58,907 nucleotides of DNA, taken from positions 1-58,907 of the forward strand of contig CADASI010000019.1 of the NCBI GenBank assembly GCA_902790525.1. Reading direction: 5' to 3'. Within the stretch, counting starts at the first letter, position 1; each line of letters begins with the position of its first letter. Below are positions 21,543-29,902 of the stretch, in pieces. Origin of the DNA: an uncultured Eubacteriales bacterium (GTDB lineage Bacteria > Bacillota > Clostridia > Christensenellales > Aristaeellaceae). The translations under genes and the position numbers were made by a program. A model generated the notes under the pieces. It had not been told where the DNA came from, made no database searches, and saw only the letters and a program-made list of their open reading frames with translations.

Positions 21543-23113
21543 ACAACGCATTGAATCTGTCCTCCGGCCCGCACATTCGGGATAAATGGACGACGCCGTA
21601 TATCATGCACGTGGTGTCCCTGTCGCTGCTGCCGGCGACGATCGTGGGCGTGTGCGTGCACGGAATGAACGCGCTGATGGTGGTGCTGCTGTCGGTGTTT
21701 ACCGCGGTGGCGTCGGAGTTCGCGTTCGACAAGCTGTGCCACAAGCCGGACACCTGGAAGGATGGCAGCGCCATCGTGACGGGCCTGATGCTGGCGCTGT
21801 GCCTGTCCCCGGACAGCCCGCTGCACCTGCCGGTGATCGGCGCGATGTTCGCCATACTGGTGGTGAAGTGCTGCTTCGGCGGCCTGGGCAAGAACTTCTT
21901 GAACCCCGCGCTGGCGGCCCGGTGCTTTTTGCTGATCTCCTTCGGCACCAGCATGACGCGCTTCACGGTGGACGGCGTATCGACCGCGACCCCGGTGGCG
22001 GAGCTCATGCAGGGCAAGGCGGTCAACATCACCAGCATGTTCCTGGGCACGGCCCCGGGCGTCATCGGCGGCAGCGCGCTGGCGCTGTTGATTGGCGGAT
22101 TGGTGCTGTGGTCGCTGGACATCATCCACGGCGAGATCTGCTTCTCGGTGCTGGGCGGCTTCACGCTCTACATCGGGCTGTTCGGCGGCCAGGGCTTTGA
22201 TCCCAGGTTCCTCGCCGCGAACATCTGCGGCGGCGGCGTGATCATGGCGGCCTTCTACATGGCCACCGACTACACCACGTCCCCCGTCAGCCGGCTGGGC
22301 CAGATGATCTACGGCCTGACCATCGGCGTGCTGGGCGGCATCTTCCGCCTGCACGGCGGCTCGGCGGACTCCTTCAGCTACTCGGTGATCTCCGCCAACC
22401 TGCTGACCCCCGTGATCGACATGAACATCTTCCCCAAGCCCTACGCCTTCCGGAAGAAGTCCGTGTTCACCCGCGACGACATCGGCGTGGGCGATCTGAT
22501 CAGCCGCGTGCCGAGGCCGGTGGTGGTGCTGACCACCATCACGATCATCGCGGGCCTGGCGCTGAGCGGCGTGTTCTCCATGACCAAGGACACCATCGAG
22601 AACCAGAAGCTGGCGGCCAACCTGGCCTCCTTCCAGGTGGTCGTGCCCGAGGCGGAGAGCTTCAAGTCCGACGAGACCATCGACCAGGCCATCGCCGATC
22701 TGAACGGCGAGGTGTACGGCTCGGACTTCGGCCGCGCGTACATCAACGAGGCCTATGTGGGCGTGGACGCCGCGGGCGAGACCGTGGGCTACGTGATCCG
22801 CGCCACCTCCTCAGACGGCTTTGACGGCGACGTCTCCATGGCCGTGGGCTTGAACGCCGAGGGCGCGATCAACGCCATCGACTTCACGACCCTCAACGAG
22901 ACCCCCGGCATGGGCATGCGCGTAGCCGATCCGGAGTTCAAGGACCAGTTCAACGGCCGGGCCGTGAGCAAGTTCACCCTGAACAAGGCTGGCGGCAGCA
23001 CAGAGGAGGACCAGATCGACACCGTCTCCGGCGCGTCCACCACCTCCGGGGCCGTGGTCAACGCCGTGAACGCCGCGCTGGACTTCTTCAACACCACGGT
23101 GAAGGGAGGCTGA
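21539..23113 (+). CDS. Fused Rnf subunits D and G
   Basis: One uninterrupted 524-residue frame holds two normally separate Rnf subunits. Residues 1 to about 320 are RnfD: many membrane segments, GKNFLNPALAARCF, and a flavinylation motif VSTATP with Thr151 as the expected FMN anchor. After a short linker (FTRDDIGVGDLISRV), residues 325-524 are RnfG: one membrane helix (VVVLTTITIIAGLALSGV), an extracytoplasmic FMN-binding domain with LNETPGMGMR, and the second attachment motif DTVSGAST near 495-501. In that motif Ser500 stands where Thr is usual (SGAT). The gene order C-D-G-E-A-B is kept, with the D/G boundary simply missing. The fusion implies fixed 1:1 D:G stoichiometry. Confidence 0.92.
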   Translation: MNNALNLSSGPHIRDKWTTPYIMHVVSLSLLPATIVGVCVHGMNALMVVLLSVFTAVASEFAFDKLCHKPDTWKDGSAIVTGLMLALCLSPDSPLHLPVIGAMFAILVVKCCFGGLGKNFLNPALAARCFLLISFGTSMTRFTVDGVSTATPVAELMQGKAVNITSMFLGTAPGVIGGSALALLIGGLVLWSLDIIHGEICFSVLGGFTLYIGLFGGQGFDPRFLAANICGGGVIMAAFYMATDYTTSPVSRLGQMIYGLTIGVLGGIFRLHGGSADSFSYSVISANLLTPVIDMNIFPKPYAFRKKSVFTRDDIGVGDLISRVPRPVVVLTTITIIAGLALSGVFSMTKDTIENQKLAANLASFQVVVPEAESFKSDETIDQAIADLNGEVYGSDFGRAYINEAYVGVDAAGETVGYVIRATSSDGFDGDVSMAVGLNAEGAINAIDFTTLNETPGMGMRVADPEFKDQFNGRAVSKFTLNKAGGSTEEDQIDTVSGASTTSGAVVNAVNAALDFFNTTVKGG

Positions 23114-23117
23114 CGGT

Positions 23118-23801
23118 ATGAACAAGTATGTTGAACGCCTGTACAACGGGCTCGTCAAGGAAAACCCGACGCTGATACTGATGCTGGGCATGTGCCCGAC
23201 GCTGGCGGTTTCCACCCGCGCCATGAACGGCATCGGCATGGGCCTGTCCACCACGGCGGTGCTGATACTGTCCAACGTGGTGATCTCCCTGCTGCGCAAG
23301 GTGATCCCCGACGAGGTACGCCTGCCCGCCTACATCGTGGTGGTGGCCTCGCTGGTGACGGTGACGGAGCTGTTGATCGAGGCCTACCTGCCCTCGCTTT
23401 ACTCGGCGCTGGGCATCTATATCCCGCTGATCGTCGTGAACTGCATCATACTGGGCCGCGCCGAGGCGTACGCCAACAAGCATACGCCGGGGCTGTCCTT
23501 CATGGACGGCCTGGGCATGGGCCTGGGCTTCACCATCGCGCTGACCCTCGCGGGCCTGTTCCGCGAGGTGCTGGGCAACGGCACTGCCTTCGGCATACAG
23601 GTGCTGCCCGCCAGCGTCGAGCCCATCGCCATATTCATACAGCCCCCGGGGGCGTTCCTGGTGATCGCCGCCATCATCGCGGTGCAGAACGCCATCGGCA
23701 TCAAGACCCGCCAGCGCAGGCTGGTGGAGGGCGGCTGCTGCGGCGTGTGCGCCACCTGCTCCGCCCAGTGCGGCATGAATGAGGAGGTGTCGTCCAAGTG
23801 A
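23118..23801 (+). CDS. rnfE: Rnf electron transport complex subunit E
   Basis: A 227-residue polytopic membrane subunit. The N-terminus ENPTLILMLGMCPTLAVS includes the membrane Cys that, with RnfA, binds a [2Fe-2S] cluster inside the membrane in solved Rnf/Nqr complexes; NCIILGRAEAYA is the second conserved loop. The C-terminus is unusual in holding a run of cysteines, GGCCGVCATCSAQCGM, five Cys in 16 residues, which could hold an extra metal site. It starts 4 nt after the rnfDG stop. Confidence 0.94.
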   Translation: MNKYVERLYNGLVKENPTLILMLGMCPTLAVSTRAMNGIGMGLSTTAVLILSNVVISLLRKVIPDEVRLPAYIVVVASLVTVTELLIEAYLPSLYSALGIYIPLIVVNCIILGRAEAYANKHTPGLSFMDGLGMGLGFTIALTLAGLFREVLGNGTAFGIQVLPASVEPIAIFIQPPGAFLVIAAIIAVQNAIGIKTRQRRLVEGGCCGVCATCSAQCGMNEEVSSK

Positions 23802-24379
23802 ACGCCAGCCTGATCATGATCGTGATCGGCGCCGCGCTGATCAACAACGTGGTGCTCAACCAGTTCCTGGGCATCTGCTCCTTCCTGGGCGTGTCCAAGC
23901 AGATGAAGGCCTCCGCCTCGCTGGGCATGGCGGTGGTGTTCGTCATCACCATCGCCTCCGCCGTGGCCAACCTGCTCTATGACTACGTGCTGAACCCGCT
24001 GGGCCTGGACTTCATGAAGACCATCGTGTTCATACTGGTCATCGCCGCGCTGGTGCAGATCGTGGAGATGTTCCTGAAAAAGACTTCCCCGGCGATCTAC
24101 AAGGCGCTGGGCATCTACCTGCCCCTGATCACCACCAACTGCGCGGTGCTGGGCGTGGCGCTGACGAACGTGCAGAACGGCTACAACTTCCTGGAGAGCA
24201 TACTGGCCGGCTTTGGCACGGCGGTGGGCTACACGCTGGCCATCGTGCTGCTGGCGGGCATTCGCTCCCGCATTCACGAGGAGGATATCCCCGCACCCCT
24301 GCGCGGCGCGCCCATCGTGATGATCTCCGCGGCGCTGATGTCCATTGCGTTCATGGGCTTCTCCGGCCTGTCGTTCTGA
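23798..24379 (+). CDS. rnfA: Rnf electron transport complex subunit A
   Basis: A 193-residue membrane subunit homologous to RnfE in inverted topology. It carries NNVVLNQFLGICSFLGVSK (with the cluster Cys) and TTNCAVLGVAL (second Cys). It begins at a GTG that overlaps the rnfE stop (GTGA), so translation is coupled. Confidence 0.95.
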   Translation: MNASLIMIVIGAALINNVVLNQFLGICSFLGVSKQMKASASLGMAVVFVITIASAVANLLYDYVLNPLGLDFMKTIVFILVIAALVQIVEMFLKKTSPAIYKALGIYLPLITTNCAVLGVALTNVQNGYNFLESILAGFGTAVGYTLAIVLLAGIRSRIHEEDIPAPLRGAPIVMISAALMSIAFMGFSGLSF

Positions 24380-24392
24380 GGGAGGTGCGGAC

Positions 24393-25196
24393 ATGCAGAT
24401 CATCATTGTAACCACCATCGTCATCGCACTGGTCGGCGTCATTGTGGGCGCGGGCCTGGTGTATACGGGCAATAGATTCCACGTCGAAGTGGACGAGCGC
24501 GAGGCCGCCGTGCGCGAGGTCCTGCCCGGCAACAACTGCGGCGCCTGCGGCTATGCGGGCTGCGACGCCATGGCGGCGGCCATCGCCAAGGGGGAGGCCC
24601 CGGTGAACGGCTGTCCCGTGGGCGGCGCGCCGGTGGCCAAGCAGATCGGCGAGATCATGGGCACCTCCGCCGACGCCGCCGAGCGCAGGGTCGCCTTCGT
24701 GCGCTGCAAGGGCTCCTGCGAGGTCACCCACAACCAGGGCAACTACATCGGCATCAACGACTGCCGCGCGGCGGCGCTGTCGGGCATCAACGTCACCGAG
24801 TGCGACTACGGCTGCATGGGCTTCGGCACCTGCGCGCAGGTCTGCCCGCAGGACGCCATCAACGTGGTCGACGGCGTGGCGGTGGTCAACCGGGCGCGCT
24901 GCGTGGGCTGCGGCCTGTGCGTGAAGGCCTGCCCGAAGCACCTGATCGAGCTGGTGCCCGAGTCCAAGCGCGTGATCGTGCAGTGCTCCAACCGCGACAA
25001 GGGCCCCACGGTGAAGAAGGTGTGCAAGGCGGGCTGCATCGGCTGCGGCATCTGCCAGAAGCAGTGCGCCTTTGACGCCATACACGTCAACGACAACCTC
25101 GCCGCCGTCAACTACGAAAACTGCGTGCAGTGCGGCAGGTGCGTGGCGAAATGTCCGGCGAAGGTCATCACCGAGCCGGAGAGCGTTTCCGATTAA
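24393..25196 (+). CDS. rnfB: Rnf electron transport complex subunit B
   Basis: A 267-residue ferredoxin-oxidising subunit. One N-terminal membrane helix (2-23) is followed by the 4Fe-4S motif Cys49-x2-Cys52-x4-Cys57-x16-Cys74. Polyferredoxin repeats come next: CDYGCMGFGTCAQVCP, CVGCGLCVKACP, CKAGCIGCGICQKQC and CVQCGRCVAKCP. It receives electrons from reduced ferredoxin and passes them to the membrane subunits. The ATG at 24393 has GGGAGG 7-8 nt upstream. nrfA begins 18 nt after its stop. Confidence 0.95.
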   Translation: MQIIIVTTIVIALVGVIVGAGLVYTGNRFHVEVDEREAAVREVLPGNNCGACGYAGCDAMAAAIAKGEAPVNGCPVGGAPVAKQIGEIMGTSADAAERRVAFVRCKGSCEVTHNQGNYIGINDCRAAALSGINVTECDYGCMGFGTCAQVCPQDAINVVDGVAVVNRARCVGCGLCVKACPKHLIELVPESKRVIVQCSNRDKGPTVKKVCKAGCIGCGICQKQCAFDAIHVNDNLAAVNYENCVQCGRCVAKCPAKVITEPESVSD

Positions 25197-25214
25197 TCTG
25201 AGGGAGGGAGAACC

Positions 25215-26495
25215 GTGGAGAAAAAGCATTATGTCAGGCTGATCGCCTCGGCGGTGGTCATTCTGGCAGCGGTGGTCTTCCTGGGCGGCATCGCCGGTGG
25301 AAGCGTGATGTATCACATCGACAGCCGCGGCGACATGGGCCCGCTCACCCGGGAGGATATCGCGTACCTCGACGTCGAGGCCCCCGAGGCCACCAGCAAG
25401 GACGGCACCGTCAATGCTCAGGACTGGGCGGCCGTCTATCCGTACATCAGCGTAAGCTGGGGCAACAACAGGGACAACAGCTATGTGACCGACTACCTGG
25501 AGCAGGACCCATACCTGGTCAACATCTACGAGGGCTACGGCTTTGCCAAGGACTACGGCAGCGCCCGCGGCCACGAGTACTGCCTGGAGGACGTGCACAA
25601 GACCCAGCGGCCCCATCCCAAGGCCAACTGCCTGACCTGCAAGACCCCCAACTTCGCCAAGCTGGTCAACGACCAGGGCGTGAGCGCGTATTCCATGCCC
25701 TTTGAAGAGGCGGAGGCGCTGATGGAGGAGAGCGTGAGTTGCTACACCTGCCACGCCAACGAGGCCGGCAAGGGCGGCATGCGCGTGGTGACCCACTCCT
25801 ACGTCAACAAGGCCCTGGGCGACAACGTGAGCGCCATCGACCCGTCCAACATGGCCTGCGGCCAGTGCCACATCGAGTACTACTTCACCCCCGAGGACTC
25901 CGAGACCATGATGCCCTACCACAGCGTAGAGGAGATGACCCCGGAGGCCATACTGGCCTACTACGACGATCTCGGCTTCAAGGACTGGGTGCAGGAATCC
26001 ACAGGCACGCCGCTTCTGAAGGCCCAGCACCCCGAGTTTGAGACCTTCCTGCAGGGCAAGCACGCCGCGTTCCTGAATTGCGCCGACTGCCACATGCCCA
26101 TCGAAATGGCCGACGACGGCACCGTGTACCACAGCCACACCCTCGTGAGCCCCCTGGAGAACGAGGCGCTGCTTCAGACCTGCGCCAAGTGCCACGCCGA
26201 CACCGACATGACCAAGCTGGTGAAGGGCATCCAGGAGCGCGTCACCGCCCGCGAGACCGAGGTCGGCAACAAGCTGTCCGAGTTCAAGACCGCGCTGGCT
26301 GCCGCCGTCAGCGAGGGCGTGAAGTCCGAGAAGGAGCTGGACGCCATCCGCAAGCTGCACCGCGAGGCCCAGTGGTTCTTCGACTTCTGCTACGTCGAGA
26401 ACGCCGAGGGCGCGCACAATTCGGAGCTGGCCATGCGCTGCCTGGATACCTCGGAGAGCAAGATCGCCGAGGCCATGGCGCTGCTGGAGGCCTGA
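25215..26495 (+). CDS. nrfA: Pentaheme cytochrome c nitrite reductase (ammonia-forming)
   Basis: A 426-residue enzyme that reduces nitrite to ammonium with six electrons outside the membrane. Residues 8-32 are an uncleaved-looking signal anchor. Five haem sites are present: the catalytic Cys139-x2-Cys142-Lys143 (CLTCK), then CYTCH (176-180), CGQCH (215-219), CADCH (289-293) and CAKCH (323-327). Active-site surroundings CGQCHIEYYF (Tyr) and AQHPEFE (His) match NrfA, so the enzyme looks complete. The GTG start has GGGAGG 7 nt upstream. It is 18 nt after rnfB and upstream of resB/resC; no nrfH or other quinol-linked partner is seen, so the electron donor is open. Confidence 0.95.
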   Translation: MEKKHYVRLIASAVVILAAVVFLGGIAGGSVMYHIDSRGDMGPLTREDIAYLDVEAPEATSKDGTVNAQDWAAVYPYISVSWGNNRDNSYVTDYLEQDPYLVNIYEGYGFAKDYGSARGHEYCLEDVHKTQRPHPKANCLTCKTPNFAKLVNDQGVSAYSMPFEEAEALMEESVSCYTCHANEAGKGGMRVVTHSYVNKALGDNVSAIDPSNMACGQCHIEYYFTPEDSETMMPYHSVEEMTPEAILAYYDDLGFKDWVQESTGTPLLKAQHPEFETFLQGKHAAFLNCADCHMPIEMADDGTVYHSHTLVSPLENEALLQTCAKCHADTDMTKLVKGIQERVTARETEVGNKLSEFKTALAAAVSEGVKSEKELDAIRKLHREAQWFFDFCYVENAEGAHNSELAMRCLDTSESKIAEAMALLEA

Positions 26496-26505
26496 AGAAA
26501 ACCAT

Positions 26506-26583
26506 GTAGGGGCGCCGATGCGGCGCCCGCCCGGGTATGTAATACGGTATACTTAAGGGCGGGCGGCGCATCGCCGCCCCTAC
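26506..26583. repeat. Paired GTAGGGGC palindromic repeat (copy 2)
   Basis: A 78-bp element with ends GTAGGGGCGCCGATGCGGC and GCGGCGCATCGCCGCCCCTAC around a ~22-bp unique centre. It lies between nrfA and resB, 10 nt after the nrfA stop, and could partly terminate the upstream message. Confidence 0.8.
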
Positions 26584-26644
26584 GACATGTGCACGGTGAA
26601 TAATGCGTTTTGAGACAGCCCCTTGTATTGTATAGTATAATAGC

Positions 26645-27876
26645 ATGAAGAAGATCTGGAAATTCATATCCTCGATGAAGTTCGCCATACTGCTGCTGGC
26701 GGTGCTGGCGCTGGCGTGCTCGGCGGCCAGCCTGATCACCCAGGGGCAGAGCTACGAATGGTACGCCCGGCAGTACTCCGAGCGCACCGCGGCGCTGATC
26801 GTGGCGCTTCACCTGGACGACGCCTTCCATAGCCCGTGGTTTGTGCTCATCAATGCCTTCCTGTGCGTGAACCTGCTCGCCTGCAACCTGCTGAGGCTGC
26901 CGCAGCTCGTCGCGCGTACGAAGGCCGAGGCAGACCCTGCCCGGGCCATTGAGACGGAGGGCGCGGCGCAGGCGGGTCCGGTGCGCGACCCCGGGCGGGT
27001 GTTCGACCGCCTGCGGATGCCGAACCCGGTCAGCACCATGACGGCGGACGGCCGCGAGGCGCTGTTCAAATCCGTCCGTCGCGCGGGGCTTTGGGGCGCG
27101 TGGGTGTGCCACCTGGGCATACTTCTGCTGATACTGGGCTTCGGCCTGGGGCAGATGACCCAGAAGCAGTACACGGTCTACGGCGTGCCGGGGCAGACCC
27201 GGCCCATCGGGGACACGGGCTACCTTCTGACCATCGACGACTTTGAGGTGGGCCTGCGCCCGGACGACACCGTGGAAGCGCCACCGTGTCCGTCAACAAC
27301 CCGGCTTCGCTGTACGGCATGAAGTTCTACCAGAACTCCACCGGCTGGGCGGCGAAGATCAACGTTAAAAAAGACGGCGCGCCGCTTCAGGACGAGGTGG
27401 TCTGCGCCGGGGAATACCTGATCGTGAAGGACAAGCCCGACCTGGTGGTGTTCTTCAGCGCCTTCTACCCGGACTACGTGATGACCCCCGGGGTGGGGCC
27501 GTCCACCGCCACCGGCGCGCTGAACAACCCGGCGTACCTGTACCAGGTGTACTATCAGGAAAAGCTGCTGGGCATGAACGTGCTGATGCCGGAGGAGGCG
27601 CTGACCATCGACGAGTACACCGTCACCTTCACCGATCCGCAGAGCTACACGCTCATACAGATCAAGGTGGACCACTTCACCTGGCTTGCGCTCATCGGCG
27701 GGCTATTGACGATGCTCGGCCTGATACTGGCCTTCTACGTGCAGCCCGCGAAGGTGTGGGCCGTGAAGAATGATGCGGGCTGGATGATCCACGGCACAAG
27801 CAGCAAGGGCGGCGCGCTGTTCAGGGACCGGCTGATCGAAGCCGCAAGGGAGGAGGACGCCGATGCTTCAAGTTGA
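26645..27876 (+). pseudogene. resB: Cytochrome c biogenesis protein ResB, frameshifted
   Basis: Two frames together encode ResB, the membrane partner of ResC in System II haem delivery and attachment. Frame 1 (26645-27322) holds the N-terminal membrane helices and the middle helix, ending ...TIDDFEVGLRPDDTVE before going out of frame. Frame 2 (read from about 27286 to 27876) resumes at ATVSVNNPASLYGMKFYQNSTGW, a conserved ResB stretch, and ends with the last helix. The frame changes near 27275-27290 and roughly 15-20 residues seem to be missing there, so a deletion rather than a one-base slip is likely. An assembly error is possible. No SD precedes the ATG; a TATAAT (26636-26641) ends only 3 nt before it. 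It overlaps resC by 14 nt. Confidence 0.8.
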
Positions 27877-28678
27877 AAATACGCTGTTCACCATCGTGAT
27901 GCTGACCTACTTCGCGGCGATGATACTCTACTTCGCGTTCATCGCCGTTAAGCGGAACGGCCTGGCGAGGGCGGCGCTGATCCTCCAGGCAGCGGGCTTT
28001 GTGCTGCACACGGCGGCGCTCGTCTGCCGCGGCGTCGGCGCGGGCCGCCTGCCCATGACCAACCAGTACGAGTTCGCCACGGCATTCGCCTGGGGGCTTT
28101 GCCTGGTGAGCCTGATATTCGTGGTGCGGTTCAGGTTCCCCGTGCTGGGGACCTTCGCCGCGCCGGTGATCTTCCTGATCATCGGCTACGCTGCCATGCA
28201 GAGCCGCGAGGTCAAGGCGCTGATGCCCGCCCTGCGCTCCAACTGGCTGGGCTTCCACGTGTCCACCGCCATCATCGCCTACGGGGCCTTCGGCGTGTCC
28301 TTCGTGCTGTCGGTTATATTCCTGCTGAGGGATCATATGAAGGCCCAGGGCTTCCTGGACCAGCACATCCCGAACAAAGAGAAGCTGGACCTCATCAGCT
28401 ACCGCAGCGTGTCGCTGGGCCTGCTGTTTCTGACCTTCACCATACTCACCGGCGCGATCTGGGCCGAGCGGGCCTGGGGCAGCTACTGGTCCTGGGACCC
28501 CAAGGAGACCTGGTCGCTGGTGACCTGGATCATCTACGCGATGTACCTGCACCTGCGCATCCGCCGGGGCTGGAACGGCCGGGCGGCGGCGATCTTCGCG
28601 GCGGTGGGCTTCGTGTGCGTGCTGTTCACCTACATCGGCGTGAACGTACTGCTGCCGGGCGTCCACAGCTACGCATAG
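27863..28678 (+). CDS. resC: Cytochrome c biogenesis protein ResC/CcsA
   Basis: A 271-residue polytopic membrane protein of the haem handling family. It carries the tryptophan-rich WWD-type motif WGSYWSWDPKETWSLVTW and flanking conserved His residues (GFHVSTAI, and the histidine-containing MYLHLRIRRGW). With ResB it exports haem and attaches it to CXXCH motifs, which NrfA needs. The ATG at 27863 overlaps the resB tail. The protein looks intact although resB appears broken. Confidence 0.92.
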   Translation: MLQVENTLFTIVMLTYFAAMILYFAFIAVKRNGLARAALILQAAGFVLHTAALVCRGVGAGRLPMTNQYEFATAFAWGLCLVSLIFVVRFRFPVLGTFAAPVIFLIIGYAAMQSREVKALMPALRSNWLGFHVSTAIIAYGAFGVSFVLSVIFLLRDHMKAQGFLDQHIPNKEKLDLISYRSVSLGLLFLTFTILTGAIWAERAWGSYWSWDPKETWSLVTWIIYAMYLHLRIRRGWNGRAAAIFAAVGFVCVLFTYIGVNVLLPGVHSYA

Positions 28679-28690
28679 GAGGGGCGTGTC

Positions 28691-28948
28691 ATGCGATCAT
28701 TCATGTATACCATCAAGGTGCCCGTGGGGCTGCACGCCCGGCACGCCGGGCTGCTGGTGAAGGCGGCCAGCCTGTACCAGTCCGCGGTGACGGTCTCCCT
28801 CGGCGATAAGTCCGCCGACGGGAAGCGCATCCTCGGGCTGATGGGCCTGGGCGTCAGGCAGGGCGACGTGATCCGGGTCGATATCGACGGCCCCGACGAG
28901 GATGTCGCCGCCCTGAGGATCAAGGCGTTTTTGTGGGAAAACTTTTGA
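28691..28948 (+). CDS. HPr-like phosphocarrier protein with altered regulatory site
   Basis: An 85-residue HPr-fold protein. The phosphorylatable His15 is present in GLHARHAG, but Pro18 of the usual HARPA motif is His. The regulatory Ser46 site (KSIMGVMSLG in Bacillus HPr) reads KRILGLMGLG, with Arg46, so HPr kinase cannot modify it. It may be a specialised HPr paralogue like Crh (which instead lacks His15) or a PTS regulator. It begins 12 nt after resC with GGAGGGGCGTGTC upstream, so it belongs to the respiratory transcription unit and is followed by a terminator. Confidence 0.85.
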   Translation: MRSFMYTIKVPVGLHARHAGLLVKAASLYQSAVTVSLGDKSADGKRILGLMGLGVRQGDVIRVDIDGPDEDVAALRIKAFLWENF

Positions 28949-28954
28949 ACAACA

Positions 28955-28991
28955 CGCAGGCGGCTGTCCCGTGATGGGACAGCCGCCTGCG
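28955..28991. terminator. Strong hairpin between convergent HPr-like and SDR genes
   Basis: A 16-bp perfect stem (CGCAGGCGGCTGTCCC and its complement) with a GTGAT loop, 6 nt after the HPr-like stop and 14 nt from the SDR stop. There is no long T-run on either side; it is probably a two-way terminator. Confidence 0.7.
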
Positions 28992-29005
28992 CGGTCATTG
29001 TGGCC

Positions 29006-29881
29006 TCAATTCAGCATCACCTGGCCGCCGGTGACGGGGATGGCCTGGCCGGTCTCGTACTTCTGCTCGACGCAGTAGAATATGGCCTTGGCCACGTCGG
29101 CGGGGAAGCAGCCGCGGTTCATGGGCACCTTGGCCATGTAGTATTTGCGCACGTCCTCCACGGTCTTGGCGCCGGGCACCTTGCCGGCGTGCAGGTACTG
29201 CACGAACAGGCCGCGCTCCGGGTCGGACCACAGCGGGCCGTCCAGGTAGTTGCCGGGGCAGATGGCGTTGACCTTGATGTTGAAGGGGCACAGCTCCAGC
29301 GCGAAGGACTGGGTCAGGCCGATGCCACCGAACTTGGACCCGGCGTAGGCGTAGTTGTTTTTGCTGCCCTCCAGGCCGGACTTGGAGTTGATGGTGATGA
29401 TATCGCCGAACCAGCTGTTGTCCGCCTCAAACTGGGCCTCCATGATGACCACGGCGTACTTGGCGCACAGGAAGTAGCCGGTGTAGTTGATGTTGGTGAC
29501 GAAGTCAAAGGCCTTCTTTTCGAGCTCCAGCAGGTTGCCGGCCTTGGCCACGCCGGCGTTGGACACCAGTATGTCCAGGCCGCCGAAGCGCTCGACGGTC
29601 TGCTGCACCATGCGCGCCACGCTCTCCTCGTCGGTTACGTTGACCTCCACCGCGCAGGCGTTCGCGCCCAGCTCCTCCGCCACGGCCTGCGCCCCGGGCA
29701 GGTTCATGTCCGCGATGACCACTGCGCAGCCCTCCCGGTACATCTCTTCGGCGATGCCCTTGCCGAAGCCCTGGGCCGCGCCGGTCACGATGGCGATCTT
29801 GCCCGCCAGCCGGCCGCTGGTCGCGGGGCGCCTGTGGATGTTTTCCTTTGCGATTTCGATCCATCTGCTCATGTCAACCAT
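29006..29881 (-). CDS. Short-chain dehydrogenase/reductase, sorbitol-6-phosphate dehydrogenase-like
   Basis: A 291-residue NAD(P)-dependent oxidoreductase. The Rossmann glycine motif is TGAAQGFGKGIAE, the NAG motif is LVSNAGVA, and the catalytic triad is in SKSGLEGSKNNYAYAGSK (Ser, Tyr, Lys). The insertion PGNYLDGPLWSDPERG is typical of sugar-phosphate or polyol dehydrogenases near SrlD, but the substrate is not certain. Of several starts, the ATG at 29881 was chosen (GGAGG 10 nt upstream); an ATG 9 nt further in is possible. It lies 21 nt downstream of the lipoprotein gene. Confidence 0.85.
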   Translation of the reverse strand: MVDMSRWIEIAKENIHRRPATSGRLAGKIAIVTGAAQGFGKGIAEEMYREGCAVVIADMNLPGAQAVAEELGANACAVEVNVTDEESVARMVQQTVERFGGLDILVSNAGVAKAGNLLELEKKAFDFVTNINYTGYFLCAKYAVVIMEAQFEADNSWFGDIITINSKSGLEGSKNNYAYAGSKFGGIGLTQSFALELCPFNIKVNAICPGNYLDGPLWSDPERGLFVQYLHAGKVPGAKTVEDVRKYYMAKVPMNRGCFPADVAKAIFYCVEQKYETGQAIPVTGGQVMLN

Positions 29882-29902
29882 GTTAACCAATCCTCCGATC
29901 CG

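Noticed and set aside
24351..26417. A 688-residue minus-strand frame opposite rnfB and nrfA
   Set aside because: The plus strand encodes complete haem and Fe-S motifs; the antisense frame has none.
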